Below are positions 8,927-17,446 of a DNA stretch of 64,000 bases, piece by piece. The stretch spans positions 1,860,001 to 1,924,000 of the forward strand of contig NZ_CP132381.1 in NCBI RefSeq assembly GCF_030758615.1, written 5' to 3'. This DNA comes from Gilliamella apis (lineage in GTDB: Bacteria; Pseudomonadota; Gammaproteobacteria; Enterobacterales; Orbaceae). Positions within the stretch are counted from its first letter, which is position 1, and each line of letters opens with the position of its first letter. The notes below the pieces were generated by a model, which was given only the letters and a program-made list of their open reading frames with translations, ran no database searches and was not told where the DNA came from. The translations under genes were made by a program, and so were the position numbers.

Positions 8927-10036
8927 TTATTTACCCGTTTTCAATTTTGTCCATGTGCGAGTAATCACACGTTCAAGTTTAGGTTCTTTCACCGTTAAAG
9001 TGAATAATTTTTCCATCACTTCTGGTTTTGGATAAACCGCTGGATCATTTTTCACTTCTGGCTTAACAAACTGATCATTTGCAACTTTATTAGCGCTAGC
9101 GAAATTAACATCATTAGTAACTTGAGCTGCAATTTCAGGTTTCATAACAAAGTTCAAAAACTCATGAGCCTCATCAGGATTTGCAGAATCTTTTGGAATA
9201 GCAAAAGTATCAAAGAACACTAATGCGCCCTCTTTCGGAATTTGATATCCAACATGCACACCATTTTTAGCTTCGTTCGCTCTATCACGGGATTGTAAAA
9301 TATCACCTGACCAACCTAAAATCACACAAATATCACCATTAGCTAAATCAGTAATATATTGAGATGAATGGAAATAACGGATATTTGGTCTTACTTTTTC
9401 CAACAATTCGTAAGCTGCACCAGTATAATCTTTTGCATCAGTACTATTTGGATCTTTACCTAAATATTGAAGAGCACTTGCTAAGATTTCAGTTGGAGCA
9501 TCTAAGAATGCCACACCACAATCTTTAAGTTTTTCCATATTTTCGGGTTTGAAAACTAAATCCCAACTGTCAACAGGAGCATCCTCTCCAAGACGTTCTT
9601 TAACTTTATCAATGTTATAACCAATACCAGTAGTCATCCATACATAAGGGATTGCATACTTATTATCTGGATCATGGTTAGCCATTAATTTCATTAAATT
9701 AGGATCAAGATTTTTCCAATTAGGCAATTTACTTTTATCTAACGGTAGATAAATATCAGCTTTAATCTGTCTAGCTAAAAAACTATCTGAAGGTGAAACT
9801 ACATCAAAACCAGAATGACCGGCCATTAATTTACCTTCAAGCGCTTCATTGGAATCATACACATCATAAACCAGCTTAATACCAGTTGATTTTTCAAAAT
9901 CAGAGATTGTACTATTACCAATTTGACCTGCCCAATTATAAAAATGCACCACACGGTCTTTTGCTATAGCAGATTGAGATAGTGCTAGTGATACACCAGC
10001 GATGATTGAAAGAATTGTTTTACGTTGAGTAAACAT
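8927..10036 (-). CDS. potF: Periplasmic putrescine-binding protein PotF
   Basis: 369 residues from ATG at 10036. AGGAG lies 11 bases upstream, and in-frame GTGs just before the ATG are possible alternatives. A Sec signal peptide ends near AIA. The mature part matches PotF: VHFYNWAGQIG, VYDVYDSNEALEGKLMAG, DNKYAIPYVWMTTGIGYN, PNIRYFHSSQYITDLANGD and FFDTFAIP. It binds putrescine in the periplasm and delivers it to PotHI. It is the first gene of the operon and is followed by a 100-bp gap before potG. Confidence 0.94.
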   Translation of the reverse strand: MFTQRKTILSIIAGVSLALSQSAIAKDRVVHFYNWAGQIGNSTISDFEKSTGIKLVYDVYDSNEALEGKLMAGHSGFDVVSPSDSFLARQIKADIYLPLDKSKLPNWKNLDPNLMKLMANHDPDNKYAIPYVWMTTGIGYNIDKVKERLGEDAPVDSWDLVFKPENMEKLKDCGVAFLDAPTEILASALQYLGKDPNSTDAKDYTGAAYELLEKVRPNIRYFHSSQYITDLANGDICVILGWSGDILQSRDRANEAKNGVHVGYQIPKEGALVFFDTFAIPKDSANPDEAHEFLNFVMKPEIAAQVTNDVNFASANKVANDQFVKPEVKNDPAVYPKPEVMEKLFTLTVKEPKLERVITRTWTKLKTGK

Positions 10037-10348
10037 GCTCACCACTTCTCCTCTAGTTAGGGATATTACATGTTAGACACAAGCCCATTGTTTAATACAA
10101 CGGACCCCCAAATTTTACCATTATTACTAATTAAATAATATGGTGAAACCGAGGTAATCAGGCAATCACAAGTCATTAATATAATTAATGAACATGTCGA
10201 GCTAACCTTGCATTACGAGGGATAAAATACCTTTTTTTTTTCAGATGTCTACTTAAAAAATCAAATATTCTAAGATTAAGGGCTGAGTGACTATATTTTA
10301 ATCAATCAACCCTTTTTTAGCTAGTTATTAACAATTAATTTACTTTTT
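10037..10348 (-). other. potF leader/promoter region and eco downstream region
   Basis: About 310 bases with no gene. On the minus strand a 6-bp stem CGTTGT / ACAATG lies about 60 bases before potF, and a longer imperfect hairpin (10278-10318, AAGGG...CCCTT flanked by six T on the plus strand) lies just after the eco stop and may terminate eco. An A/T block and a 7-bp inverted repeat TCATTAA / TTAATGA near 10170-10190 could belong to the potF promoter. No known riboswitch was recognised. Confidence 0.4.
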
Positions 10349-10843
10349 TTATTCGGCGCTAGCTTGCAAAATTTTTGCTTCTGGTTGCCATACACGATAT
10401 TTAACCGTCAAATCGTTTGGAACATAGAATACTAATGGTAACCGACTGTTATAATTCAATAAACCTAACTTATGATTGATAGAAACAAATTTATTTTCGT
10501 TAGCACCTTCAGGGCAAGCCATCATTGTAGAAATGCTACCTTTAGTTTCTTCAACGACATAGTAAGAATACCCCCAACCTTTAAGCTCTTCTTCTTTAAC
10601 AATTCCACCTAAACTTTGAGTATTGCAATCAACTTTCATCTCTTTACCAATTAAAATCTCTACTTTAGCACTAACTTCATCTTTTAAGTTTGGTAGATGA
10701 ATAACATAACGAGTAGAACCTACTTTTGCATCCGGATAGGGAGCAATTTCATTTAGTTTTTGCACCTCTTGCGGGGCTTTTTGCGTATTTGCGCAAGCAG
10801 ATAATGCCACACCCATCAATGCTAATAACATTAATTTTTTCAT
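10349..10843 (-). CDS. eco: Ecotin-family serine protease inhibitor, predicted lipoprotein
   Basis: 164 residues. The body matches ecotin: EIAPYPDAKVG, VEILIGKEMKVDCN, GWGYSYYVVE, STMMACPEG, LGLLNYNSRLPLVFYVPND and VKYRVW. The reactive-loop methionine corresponds to Met107 in STMMACP. Cys73 and Cys110 correspond to the disulfide of E. coli ecotin. Unlike that soluble periplasmic protein, the signal sequence ends in a lipobox LSAC (Cys17) followed by Ala, which predicts a lipidated, probably outer-membrane protein. Ecotin inhibits trypsin-, chymotrypsin- and elastase-type proteases and is thought to protect against host digestive or neutrophil proteases. It is a single gene, divergent from ydiK. 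Confidence 0.9.
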   Translation of the reverse strand: MKKLMLLALMGVALSACANTQKAPQEVQKLNEIAPYPDAKVGSTRYVIHLPNLKDEVSAKVEILIGKEMKVDCNTQSLGGIVKEEELKGWGYSYYVVEETKGSISTMMACPEGANENKFVSINHKLGLLNYNSRLPLVFYVPNDLTVKYRVWQPEAKILQASAE

Positions 10844-10947
10844 GTTTATTTCTCCAATAAAATTGTCTAACTTAATACGTCAACGTATGCTTTTTAGAAC
10901 ATAATGCGTATAATAACATTATCTAGATTAATGAATATGAGATAAAA

Positions 10948-12000
10948 ATGCCAGCAGAAAAAAAAACTGATGATTTATTAAAATTAATTCTGAATTTACT
11001 CTTAATAGGCTTACTTATTGTTCTAACTTATCGAGTGATCGAAGTATTTTTATTTGGCTTTTTTTGGGCAGTAATGGTGGTTATTGCAACTTGGCCATTA
11101 ATGATCAAAATCCAACAAAAACTCTTTAATAAACGTTGGCTATCTTTATTAGTCATGGCAATAATTCTGGCATTTGTCTGCGTTATTCCTTTTATTTTAA
11201 TCATTAGTAGTGTTGCTCAAAATGGTCACTATCTGGTCGAATGGGTTAAAACCTTATCACATCGAGAATTACCTACCTTCGACTGGTTGGTCAATATTCC
11301 TATGTTTGGCGAAGAAGTTCACCAAAAATGGCTTGAGCTTATCAAAACAGATGGTTCACAATTAATATCCGATATTCAACCTTATATAGGTATTATGATT
11401 GGTTGGCTTTTAGAGCAAGTAACCAACATTGGAGTTTTTATTTTCCATGCTGGTGTCATGATTATTTTTAGCCTATTACTGTTTCTTAAAGGCGAAAGTA
11501 TCACTAAATATGTCTATGTTTTGGCTAATCGTCTTTCTAAACAATACGGCACAACCACTGTTACCTTAGCAGGCCAATCAATACGAGCGGTGGCATTAGG
11601 CGTAGTTGTCACAGCTATTACATTAGCATTAATTGGCGGAATGAGTTTTATCTTTACCAAAATGCCATTTCCTGGCATTTTAACATTAATCTTATTTATC
11701 TGCTGCGTCGCTCAAATTGGACCTGTTATTGTCATGTTAGGCTGTATCATTTGGCAATTTTGGGATGGGCATATTGTATCAGGCATAGTCTTAATTGTTG
11801 TGGCTATCATTTTAACCACCCTTGATAGTGTAATGCGAGCATATTTGATAAAGAAAGGCGCCGATCTCCCCTTCTTACTTATCTTATTTGGGGTAATTGG
11901 CGGAATTCTAGCCTTCGGAATTATGGGTTTATTCATCGGCCCAGTAGTCTTAGCCTTAAGCTATAAAATTATTCAACAATGGGTTAATGAACAAGCATAA
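10948..12000 (+). CDS. ydiK: AI-2E-type transporter family membrane protein YdiK
   Basis: 350 residues with about seven or eight hydrophobic helices and the family's C-terminal signature KKGADLPFLLILFGVIGGI..FGIMGLFIGPV. The region around RAVALGVVVTAIT also follows enteric YdiK. The superfamily includes TqsA and Na+/H+ antiporters; the physiological substrate of YdiK is not established. It is divergent from eco and followed by a strong hairpin before pssA. Confidence 0.85.
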   Translation: MPAEKKTDDLLKLILNLLLIGLLIVLTYRVIEVFLFGFFWAVMVVIATWPLMIKIQQKLFNKRWLSLLVMAIILAFVCVIPFILIISSVAQNGHYLVEWVKTLSHRELPTFDWLVNIPMFGEEVHQKWLELIKTDGSQLISDIQPYIGIMIGWLLEQVTNIGVFIFHAGVMIIFSLLLFLKGESITKYVYVLANRLSKQYGTTTVTLAGQSIRAVALGVVVTAITLALIGGMSFIFTKMPFPGILTLILFICCVAQIGPVIVMLGCIIWQFWDGHIVSGIVLIVVAIILTTLDSVMRAYLIKKGADLPFLLILFGVIGGILAFGIMGLFIGPVVLALSYKIIQQWVNEQA

Positions 12001-12083
12001 AAACATAATTAGGTATAAAAAAGAATCAATAAACCGATCTATTAAATTATAGATTACCCCCTGAATAATAGGAGTATTATGTT

Positions 12084-12119
12084 CTGACGCAAATTGTGGT
12101 ATTCTACACTTTGTGTCAG
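12084..12119 (+). terminator. Long hairpin between ydiK and pssA
   Basis: CTGACGCAAA pairs with TTTGTGTCAG (one G-U), with further pairing inside, followed by TTTTAAT. It lies 84 bases after the ydiK stop and 20 bases before the pssA start, so it is either the ydiK terminator or a pssA leader structure. Confidence 0.5.
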
Positions 12120-12138
12120 TTTTAATGATATTTAGAAC

Positions 12139-13495
12139 ATGCGAATACCCTTTATAAAATATAATCATCAAAAACATTTAAATGAATTAGCCAAGCTTGA
12201 ACAAAAAGCCGAACAATATCAAATTGTTTACGATCCTAAATCTTATAGAGTTGCGTTGCTTGAACAGATTAAAAAAGCTCAACATCGTATCTATATTGTT
12301 GCACTTTATCTAGAACAAGATGAAGCTGGCCGTGAAATTCTTAATGCACTTTATCAAGCCAAAACCCAACAACCAAATTTAGACATCAAAATTTTTGTTG
12401 ATTGGCATCGTGCTCAACGAGGTCGAATTGGTGAAGATAAAACTAAAACCAATGCGCGTTACTATTATGATTTGAAACAACAACATCCATCTATTGATAT
12501 TCCGTATTATGGTGTGCCGGTTAATCGTCGAGAAGTTCTAGGTGTATTACATTTAAAAGGATTCATAATTGACGATACTGTAATCTATAGTGGTGCTAGC
12601 ATTAATAATGTTTATTTACATAAACTTGATAAATACCGTTATGACCGATATCACTTTATCACTAATAAAGTTTTAGCGGATACAATGGTAAATTATGTTA
12701 ATGATAATTTTCTGCCACTTGATGGCGTTCAACGGTTAGATGTTAGTGAACATAAAACACGTAAACAAATTAAGTCAGAAATTAAACAACTGCGCCAACA
12801 TCTTATGGATGCTAATTATCAATATACGGGAAATTGTGATAACCATACTTTATCCATTGCACCAATTGTAGGTCTTGGCCGAAATAATCAGCTAAATAAA
12901 ATTATTCACCATCTAATAAACACGACTGAACAAAAAGTCACATTTTGTACGCCTTATTTTAACTTACCTAATATATTAGTGCGTGACATCATCCGTTTAT
13001 TAAGAAAAGGTAAGCAAGTTGAAATCATTATTGGTGATAAAGTAGCTAATGATTTTTATATTCCAGAAGATAAACCATTCAACATCTCCGGTGGTTTACC
13101 TTATTTATACGAAATTAACCTAAGAAATTTTGTTGAACGCTTACAAAATTATATAGATAAACAACAATTAACTATTAGATTATGGAAAGATGAAGATCAA
13201 ACTTATCATTTAAAAGGTATTTGGGTTGATGATGAGTGGATGATGATTACAGGTAATAACCTTAATCCAAGAAGCTTGGCGTTTAGATCTGGAAAATGCC
13301 ATACTTGTTCATGATCCTAAACATGAATTACAGCAACAGATGAAACAAGAACTCACAACTATTCGTGAAAAGACAACAATCGTCACCCATTTCCAACAAA
13401 TTCAAGCAAGCCAATTCTATCCCAAACAGGTACATAAATTAATTAAACGTTTAAGCCGGATTAGAGTGGATAGAATTATTAAGCGATTATTATAA
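12139..13495 (+). pseudogene. pssA: Phosphatidylserine synthase (CDP-diacylglycerol-serine O-phosphatidyltransferase), one-base frameshift
   Basis: The first frame gives 391 residues, but homology stops after NLNPR (residue 378). Removing one A of the AAGAAG at 13269-13274 restores AWRLDLENAILVHD and continues to a stop at 13495. The total is then 451 residues, the length of E. coli PssA. Both phospholipase-D-type motifs are intact before the shift: H138-K140-D145 and H357-K359-D364. PssA makes phosphatidylserine, the precursor of phosphatidylethanolamine, and associates with the membrane. Loss of the conserved basic C-terminus (KLIKRLSRIRVDRIIKR) would be serious for an essential enzyme, so a sequencing error is at least as likely as a real mutation. 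Confidence 0.88.
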
Positions 13496-13521
13496 TTAAA
13501 TTCGATTTAGATTAATCAAGA

Positions 13522-13546
13522 CTATTTGTAATGTGTATACAAATAG
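13522..13546. terminator. Hairpin between convergent pssA and SorC-type gene
   Basis: A 9-bp perfect stem CTATTTGTA / TACAAATAG with a 7-base loop sits between two convergent stops. Only short T runs flank it. Confidence 0.45.
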
Positions 13547-13559
13547 CTTATTAGCTAAA

Positions 13560-14531
13560 TTAGATTTTATTTTGTTGTAAACTTAATATAGTTCTAGCGT
13601 TTGAAGCACTTGTCGCAATGATATCAATTACGCCCGAACGTAGTGCACCTAAAATTGCTGTTGCTTTAGTATTTTCCGAAGCAATAGCAATAACACATGG
13701 AATATTACGTAATTCTTCAATACTTAAACCAATCACTCGATCATTCATGGTTGTATCGATAGGGTTGCCATTGATATCAAAAAATCCATATCCGGCAATA
13801 TCACCAATCACACCTTGATTTAATGTTGCATAGGTCACTTCTTGTGGAGTAAACCACCCTAATTGCACCATATAACAGTTTTCATTCATATCGCCAATAC
13901 CAACTAAAGCAATATCGGCTTTAGCCGCTCTTTCCAATGTATCTTTGATAACCCGATTTTGGGTAAATGCCCTTTTGAGTTCACTGTTTTCTACATAAGC
14001 TGGTGCATACAAAGTCTCACTAGTTGCACTAAATTTTCTGGCTAAACTTCGACTAATGTGGTCAGCATCAATAATTTCACCAACACGCTGAGTACCACCT
14101 ATGCCACAAATAAATTTACACTGTTTTTCAGGAAACACACCAACATGGCTGGCAATAGCAGCAACATTACGCCCTTGTCCCACGGCCACTGTCATACCAT
14201 TTTTTAAAGTACTAGACAGATAATTTGATACCAGTGCAGCAACTTGTCTACGTTGCTCCTCTTCGTCTTGATGATCTAAAGCAATTAAAGCTCGTTTAAT
14301 ACCAAAATGGTTAACAAATTGCTGTTCAATTCGAGAACTAAATATTGGATGATATTTAACACTTATTTCAACGATTCCTTCTGCTCTAGCTTTTTTTAGC
14401 AAACGACCAACTTTAATGCGTGAAAGACCAAATCGCTGAGCGATTTCTTCTTGAGTTTGTTCATACTCATAATATGCAACTGCAATTTCTGTAAGTAGTT
14501 CCGACTCTTGTTTATCTTCAAATATAACCAT
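13560..14531 (-). CDS. SorC/DeoR-type sugar-binding transcriptional regulator
   Basis: 323 residues. An N-terminal helix-turn-helix (about 22-50, TQEEIAQRFGLSRIKVGRLL) is followed by the SorC sugar-phosphate-binding domain: GMTVAVGQGRNVAAIA near residue 105, GIGGTQ, LVGIGDMNE and GVIGDIAGYGFFD. Such proteins sense phosphorylated sugars and control adjacent catabolic genes, but no sugar operon is adjacent here, so the target is unknown. AAAGG eight bases before ATG supports the start. Confidence 0.8.
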   Translation of the reverse strand: MVIFEDKQESELLTEIAVAYYEYEQTQEEIAQRFGLSRIKVGRLLKKARAEGIVEISVKYHPIFSSRIEQQFVNHFGIKRALIALDHQDEEEQRRQVAALVSNYLSSTLKNGMTVAVGQGRNVAAIASHVGVFPEKQCKFICGIGGTQRVGEIIDADHISRSLARKFSATSETLYAPAYVENSELKRAFTQNRVIKDTLERAAKADIALVGIGDMNENCYMVQLGWFTPQEVTYATLNQGVIGDIAGYGFFDINGNPIDTTMNDRVIGLSIEELRNIPCVIAIASENTKATAILGALRSGVIDIIATSASNARTILSLQQNKI

Positions 14532-14717
14532 TAAATTTGCCTTTCAACACTTTAGCAACTTCTTGCATTCATGACAGATAATATATTACAAAATCCTTTA
14601 GCTTGCTATGTATTACGACCAATAAATAATTCAATAAGATATGATATTTAATTAAACTTGATAAGATTGTTATCTATCAATGATAATTGTGAGGAAATCT
14701 TGATGAATTTAAAGTCT

Positions 14718-14756
14718 AAAAACCCCTTTCCTCAAAATTTTTATAATGAAAAAATT
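14718..14756. repeat. Dispersed 39-base motif, copy 1
   Basis: Shares the block AAAAACCCCTNTCCTCAA plus a following T-rich/A-rich tail with 30963-31001. Both copies lie just beyond the 3' end of a minus-strand gene. Only two copies were seen in this window. Confidence 0.35.
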
Positions 14757-14791
14757 AGCTGAACTGAATAAATACCGACTAAGAGCGGATA

Positions 14792-15133
14792 TTACTTTTC
14801 TGGTGTTTTTTTCTTTCGTGATTTTTGTTTAGTTAATTGTTTTTTTAAGCGCATTCTTGCTCTTGACTCAGCAAATAATCGATCTCTTTCAACTTTCTTT
14901 TGCAGCTTCTGTTGCTGTTCTTCTTTTTCCCATTGCTTAACCTTCCATGTTGACCATATTTTAAACACTTGCCATAAAACAAAAAGTAAAACTACCGCAA
15001 ATATTGCTGCATACGGGTCAAAGACAAATTTAGATCTAGATAGATTAACTAATACAATATTATTAGCATATACAGGTGAGTACATTAAAAACAATATAAC
15101 AATAAATATAATTTTACAACCAAATTTGGACAT
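14792..15133 (-). CDS. Small membrane protein of unknown function
   Basis: 113 residues, not recognised. An N-terminal hydrophobic stretch (about 7-23, possibly a signal peptide ending VYA) is followed by a second membrane helix (about 42-61) and then a highly charged, probably coiled-coil tail rich in Lys, Glu, Gln and Arg (65-113). The tail would be cytoplasmic if the first segment is a cleaved signal. The ribosome binding site is weak. It lies between the SorC-type regulator and the CirA-type receptor with no evident operon partner. Confidence 0.6.
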   Translation of the reverse strand: MSKFGCKIIFIVILFLMYSPVYANNIVLVNLSRSKFVFDPYAAIFAVVLLFVLWQVFKIWSTWKVKQWEKEEQQQKLQKKVERDRLFAESRARMRLKKQLTKQKSRKKKTPEK

Positions 15134-15278
15134 GAATTAATTTAAAATCCCTTTTTGAAATAATCCGAAATCATAACGAATAAACTAAAATATTTATGTA
15201 TAGTATATTATTAATAAAAAATGGCTGAATTAACAGCCACTCAATATTTATAATAACAGTTTTATTGATGAATATTAA

Positions 15279-17276
15279 TTAGAAATTAATTTCAGTACCA
15301 ATAAAATAGCGACGACCTTCTAAGGTTTTACCAAAGTCATCATTCGTCACTTCTTTGTCAAACAAGTTATAAACACCGCCATAAATCTTAGCATTTTTAT
15401 TTATTTGAAAAGAGGTACCAACATCCCAGAAGGTATAACCTGCATAAACTACGTGTTTAATTTTAGTTTCTCCTCCCTCTCTTACTCTTTTGGTTGCATG
15501 CTCTATTCCATAATATGCCATTTTCGTCCACAAATCTAATTGCTGAGTTAGATTCCAATCAAGCTGAGCATTGAATTTTTGTTTAGGAGTACGATTTAGC
15601 GCTCTACCTTTGTTTTCACCAGTTTTTTGTTCTGTTTTAGTCCACGAATAGTTAGAGCTTAATAAGAAATCGGTAAATAAAGGTGTTTTAAATGATAATT
15701 CTAAACCTTTAAGATCAGCTTTATCTACGTTCTGCCATTTTTGAACGAAATCAAATTTTTTGTTGGAACCTTCTACTCTACATCGTTGCTTTTTTGATTC
15801 ATCATTACAAATATAATAACTTTGTGTTTTATCTTTATATTTGGTATAAAATGCTGTTGCAGAAGCATCAATACCATAATCATTAGTATATCCAAAACCA
15901 ACTTCAAAATTATCAGATTTTTCTGGTTTTAAATTAGGTTCACCAAGAATTACCCCTTTTTTACCATTCTTGCCTGCACCACCTGTTGATTGCCCCCAAT
16001 CATGTACAACTTGACGTAGTTGAGGTGTTGCAAAACCTGTTGAATAACCACCCTTTAAGGTAAAGTTATCATTAATATTCCAGACACTATAGACTCTTGG
16101 ATTCCAGTTGCTACCATAGTTTTCATCTTTGTTATAACGCAAACCAGCTGTTATGCTCCAGTTATCGATAATACTTATTTCATCTTCCGCAAATAATGCA
16201 TAGCTCCAGCGATCAATTTTAGTAATATCACTAGTAAGTTCATTACCTTTATCATGAAGCTCTTGGTAATTATATTTACCCCCTATCGTTAGCATATTAA
16301 TACTAAAAGGAATCGTCACTCGAGAATCTACATCAGTATTACGAATTTTCATTTTTCTAGCTAAATTATTATTTTCTTCATGAGAAATATAAGAAGTTGT
16401 TGTTACATTACCAAATAATCCATTATGTGTAATCCCAAATGAATTACGATGATTATCACGATTAATATCTCCTCTACCTTTTTCTAAAGTTTTTTTATCA
16501 GTAGAGCCTGAATTTTGTAATGCGTGACCAAAATCAAAATCAAATTTTTGTGTATCAAAAGCATTAAGTGATAGCTTTCCATTTATACTTCTTAGTTTTT
16601 GTTGTGCATGACCGCCTAAATATTTATCTTCATGACGGTTTGAATATTGACCATATAATTGAATACCTAGAATATCATCAATAATCGGGCCCATCGTTGA
16701 AAAACTTCCTACATAGGTATTTTTCTCATCTGAACGATAAGGCATAATTGATTCAACACGTAACCCACTATGCCAAGTATTTGAGACCTTTTTAGTAATA
16801 ATATTAACTACCCCACCCATAGCATCTGATCCATATAAGGATGACATAGGTCCACGAACAACTTCAATACGTTCAATAGCAGTTAGTGGAGGCAACCAAC
16901 CTTGTTCAAAACCAGAATTATCACCGTTCGGTCTAGTTTCACGAGTGCTCACTTTTTTACCATCAATTAATAATAAAGTATATTTAGCATCCATACCACG
17001 AATACTAATATCAGTCTTATCTCCACCTCCAGATACAGTAACACCAGGAATATCTTTCAGAGCATCGGTGACATCACGATAAGGCTTTTTGCTAATTTCT
17101 TCCGGTGTGATCACTGAAATTGTTGCAGGAGCCTCTTTAATTTGTTGTGAAAATCCTGATGCTGTCACCACCATAGTATCAGTATTTTTATCATCAGCCG
17201 CCATCGCTAAACCTGATAATGATAATAAAATACTTGTATTTAAGACATGTGTAGCCAACTTAAACTTCGTATTCAT
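15279..17276 (-). CDS. TonB-dependent receptor, CirA/IrgA type (catecholate siderophore)
   Basis: ATG at 17276 is chosen (AGGG eight bases upstream), giving 665 residues, the size of E. coli CirA. A signal peptide ends LAMA and a TonB box DTMVVTAS follows. The plug shows APATISVITPEEI, DGKKVSTRETRPN and RIEVVRGPMSSLYGSDAMGGVVNIIT, the last matching CirA well. The barrel ends RRYFIGTEINF. CirA relatives import linear catecholates such as dihydroxybenzoylserine and its oligomers. A Fur box precedes it and a CeuE-type binding protein is divergent beside it, which fits uptake of enterobactin breakdown products. The substrate is inferred. Confidence 0.8.
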   Translation of the reverse strand: MNTKFKLATHVLNTSILLSLSGLAMAADDKNTDTMVVTASGFSQQIKEAPATISVITPEEISKKPYRDVTDALKDIPGVTVSGGGDKTDISIRGMDAKYTLLLIDGKKVSTRETRPNGDNSGFEQGWLPPLTAIERIEVVRGPMSSLYGSDAMGGVVNIITKKVSNTWHSGLRVESIMPYRSDEKNTYVGSFSTMGPIIDDILGIQLYGQYSNRHEDKYLGGHAQQKLRSINGKLSLNAFDTQKFDFDFGHALQNSGSTDKKTLEKGRGDINRDNHRNSFGITHNGLFGNVTTTSYISHEENNNLARKMKIRNTDVDSRVTIPFSINMLTIGGKYNYQELHDKGNELTSDITKIDRWSYALFAEDEISIIDNWSITAGLRYNKDENYGSNWNPRVYSVWNINDNFTLKGGYSTGFATPQLRQVVHDWGQSTGGAGKNGKKGVILGEPNLKPEKSDNFEVGFGYTNDYGIDASATAFYTKYKDKTQSYYICNDESKKQRCRVEGSNKKFDFVQKWQNVDKADLKGLELSFKTPLFTDFLLSSNYSWTKTEQKTGENKGRALNRTPKQKFNAQLDWNLTQQLDLWTKMAYYGIEHATKRVREGGETKIKHVVYAGYTFWDVGTSFQINKNAKIYGGVYNLFDKEVTNDDFGKTLEGRRYFIGTEINF

Positions 17277-17341
17277 TGTTATAACCCTATTAATTATATT
17301 GATATTTTGCAAAGAAATCTGCCGATAACAATATACTATAT

Positions 17342-17360
17342 GAGAATAATTATCAATATC
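17342..17360 (-). promoter_or_regulatory. Fur box upstream of the CirA-type receptor
   Basis: GAGAATAATTATCAATATC agrees with the Fur consensus at 15 of 19 positions by my count and lies 66-84 bases before the receptor start. Confidence 0.6.
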
Positions 17361-17405
17361 CTTACGAAAAATTATTTATTACTAGACAATTAACATGCCT
17401 TAAAC

Positions 17406-17424
17406 AATAATAGTTATCATTTGC
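17406..17424 (+). promoter_or_regulatory. Fur box upstream of the CeuE-type binding protein
   Basis: AATAATAGTTATCATTTGC carries the central Fur-like ATAAT..TTATCATT core and lies 23-41 bases before the start of the binding-protein gene. Together with 17342-17360 it forms a divergent iron-regulated control region. Confidence 0.6.
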
Positions 17425-17446
17425 ATCATACATATAGGAACTAATT

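Noticed and set aside
13262..13280. Programmed +1 frameshift in pssA
   Set aside because: AGA AGC lacks a known shift signal, AGA is not rare in this AT-rich sequence, and the family is not known to use recoding.
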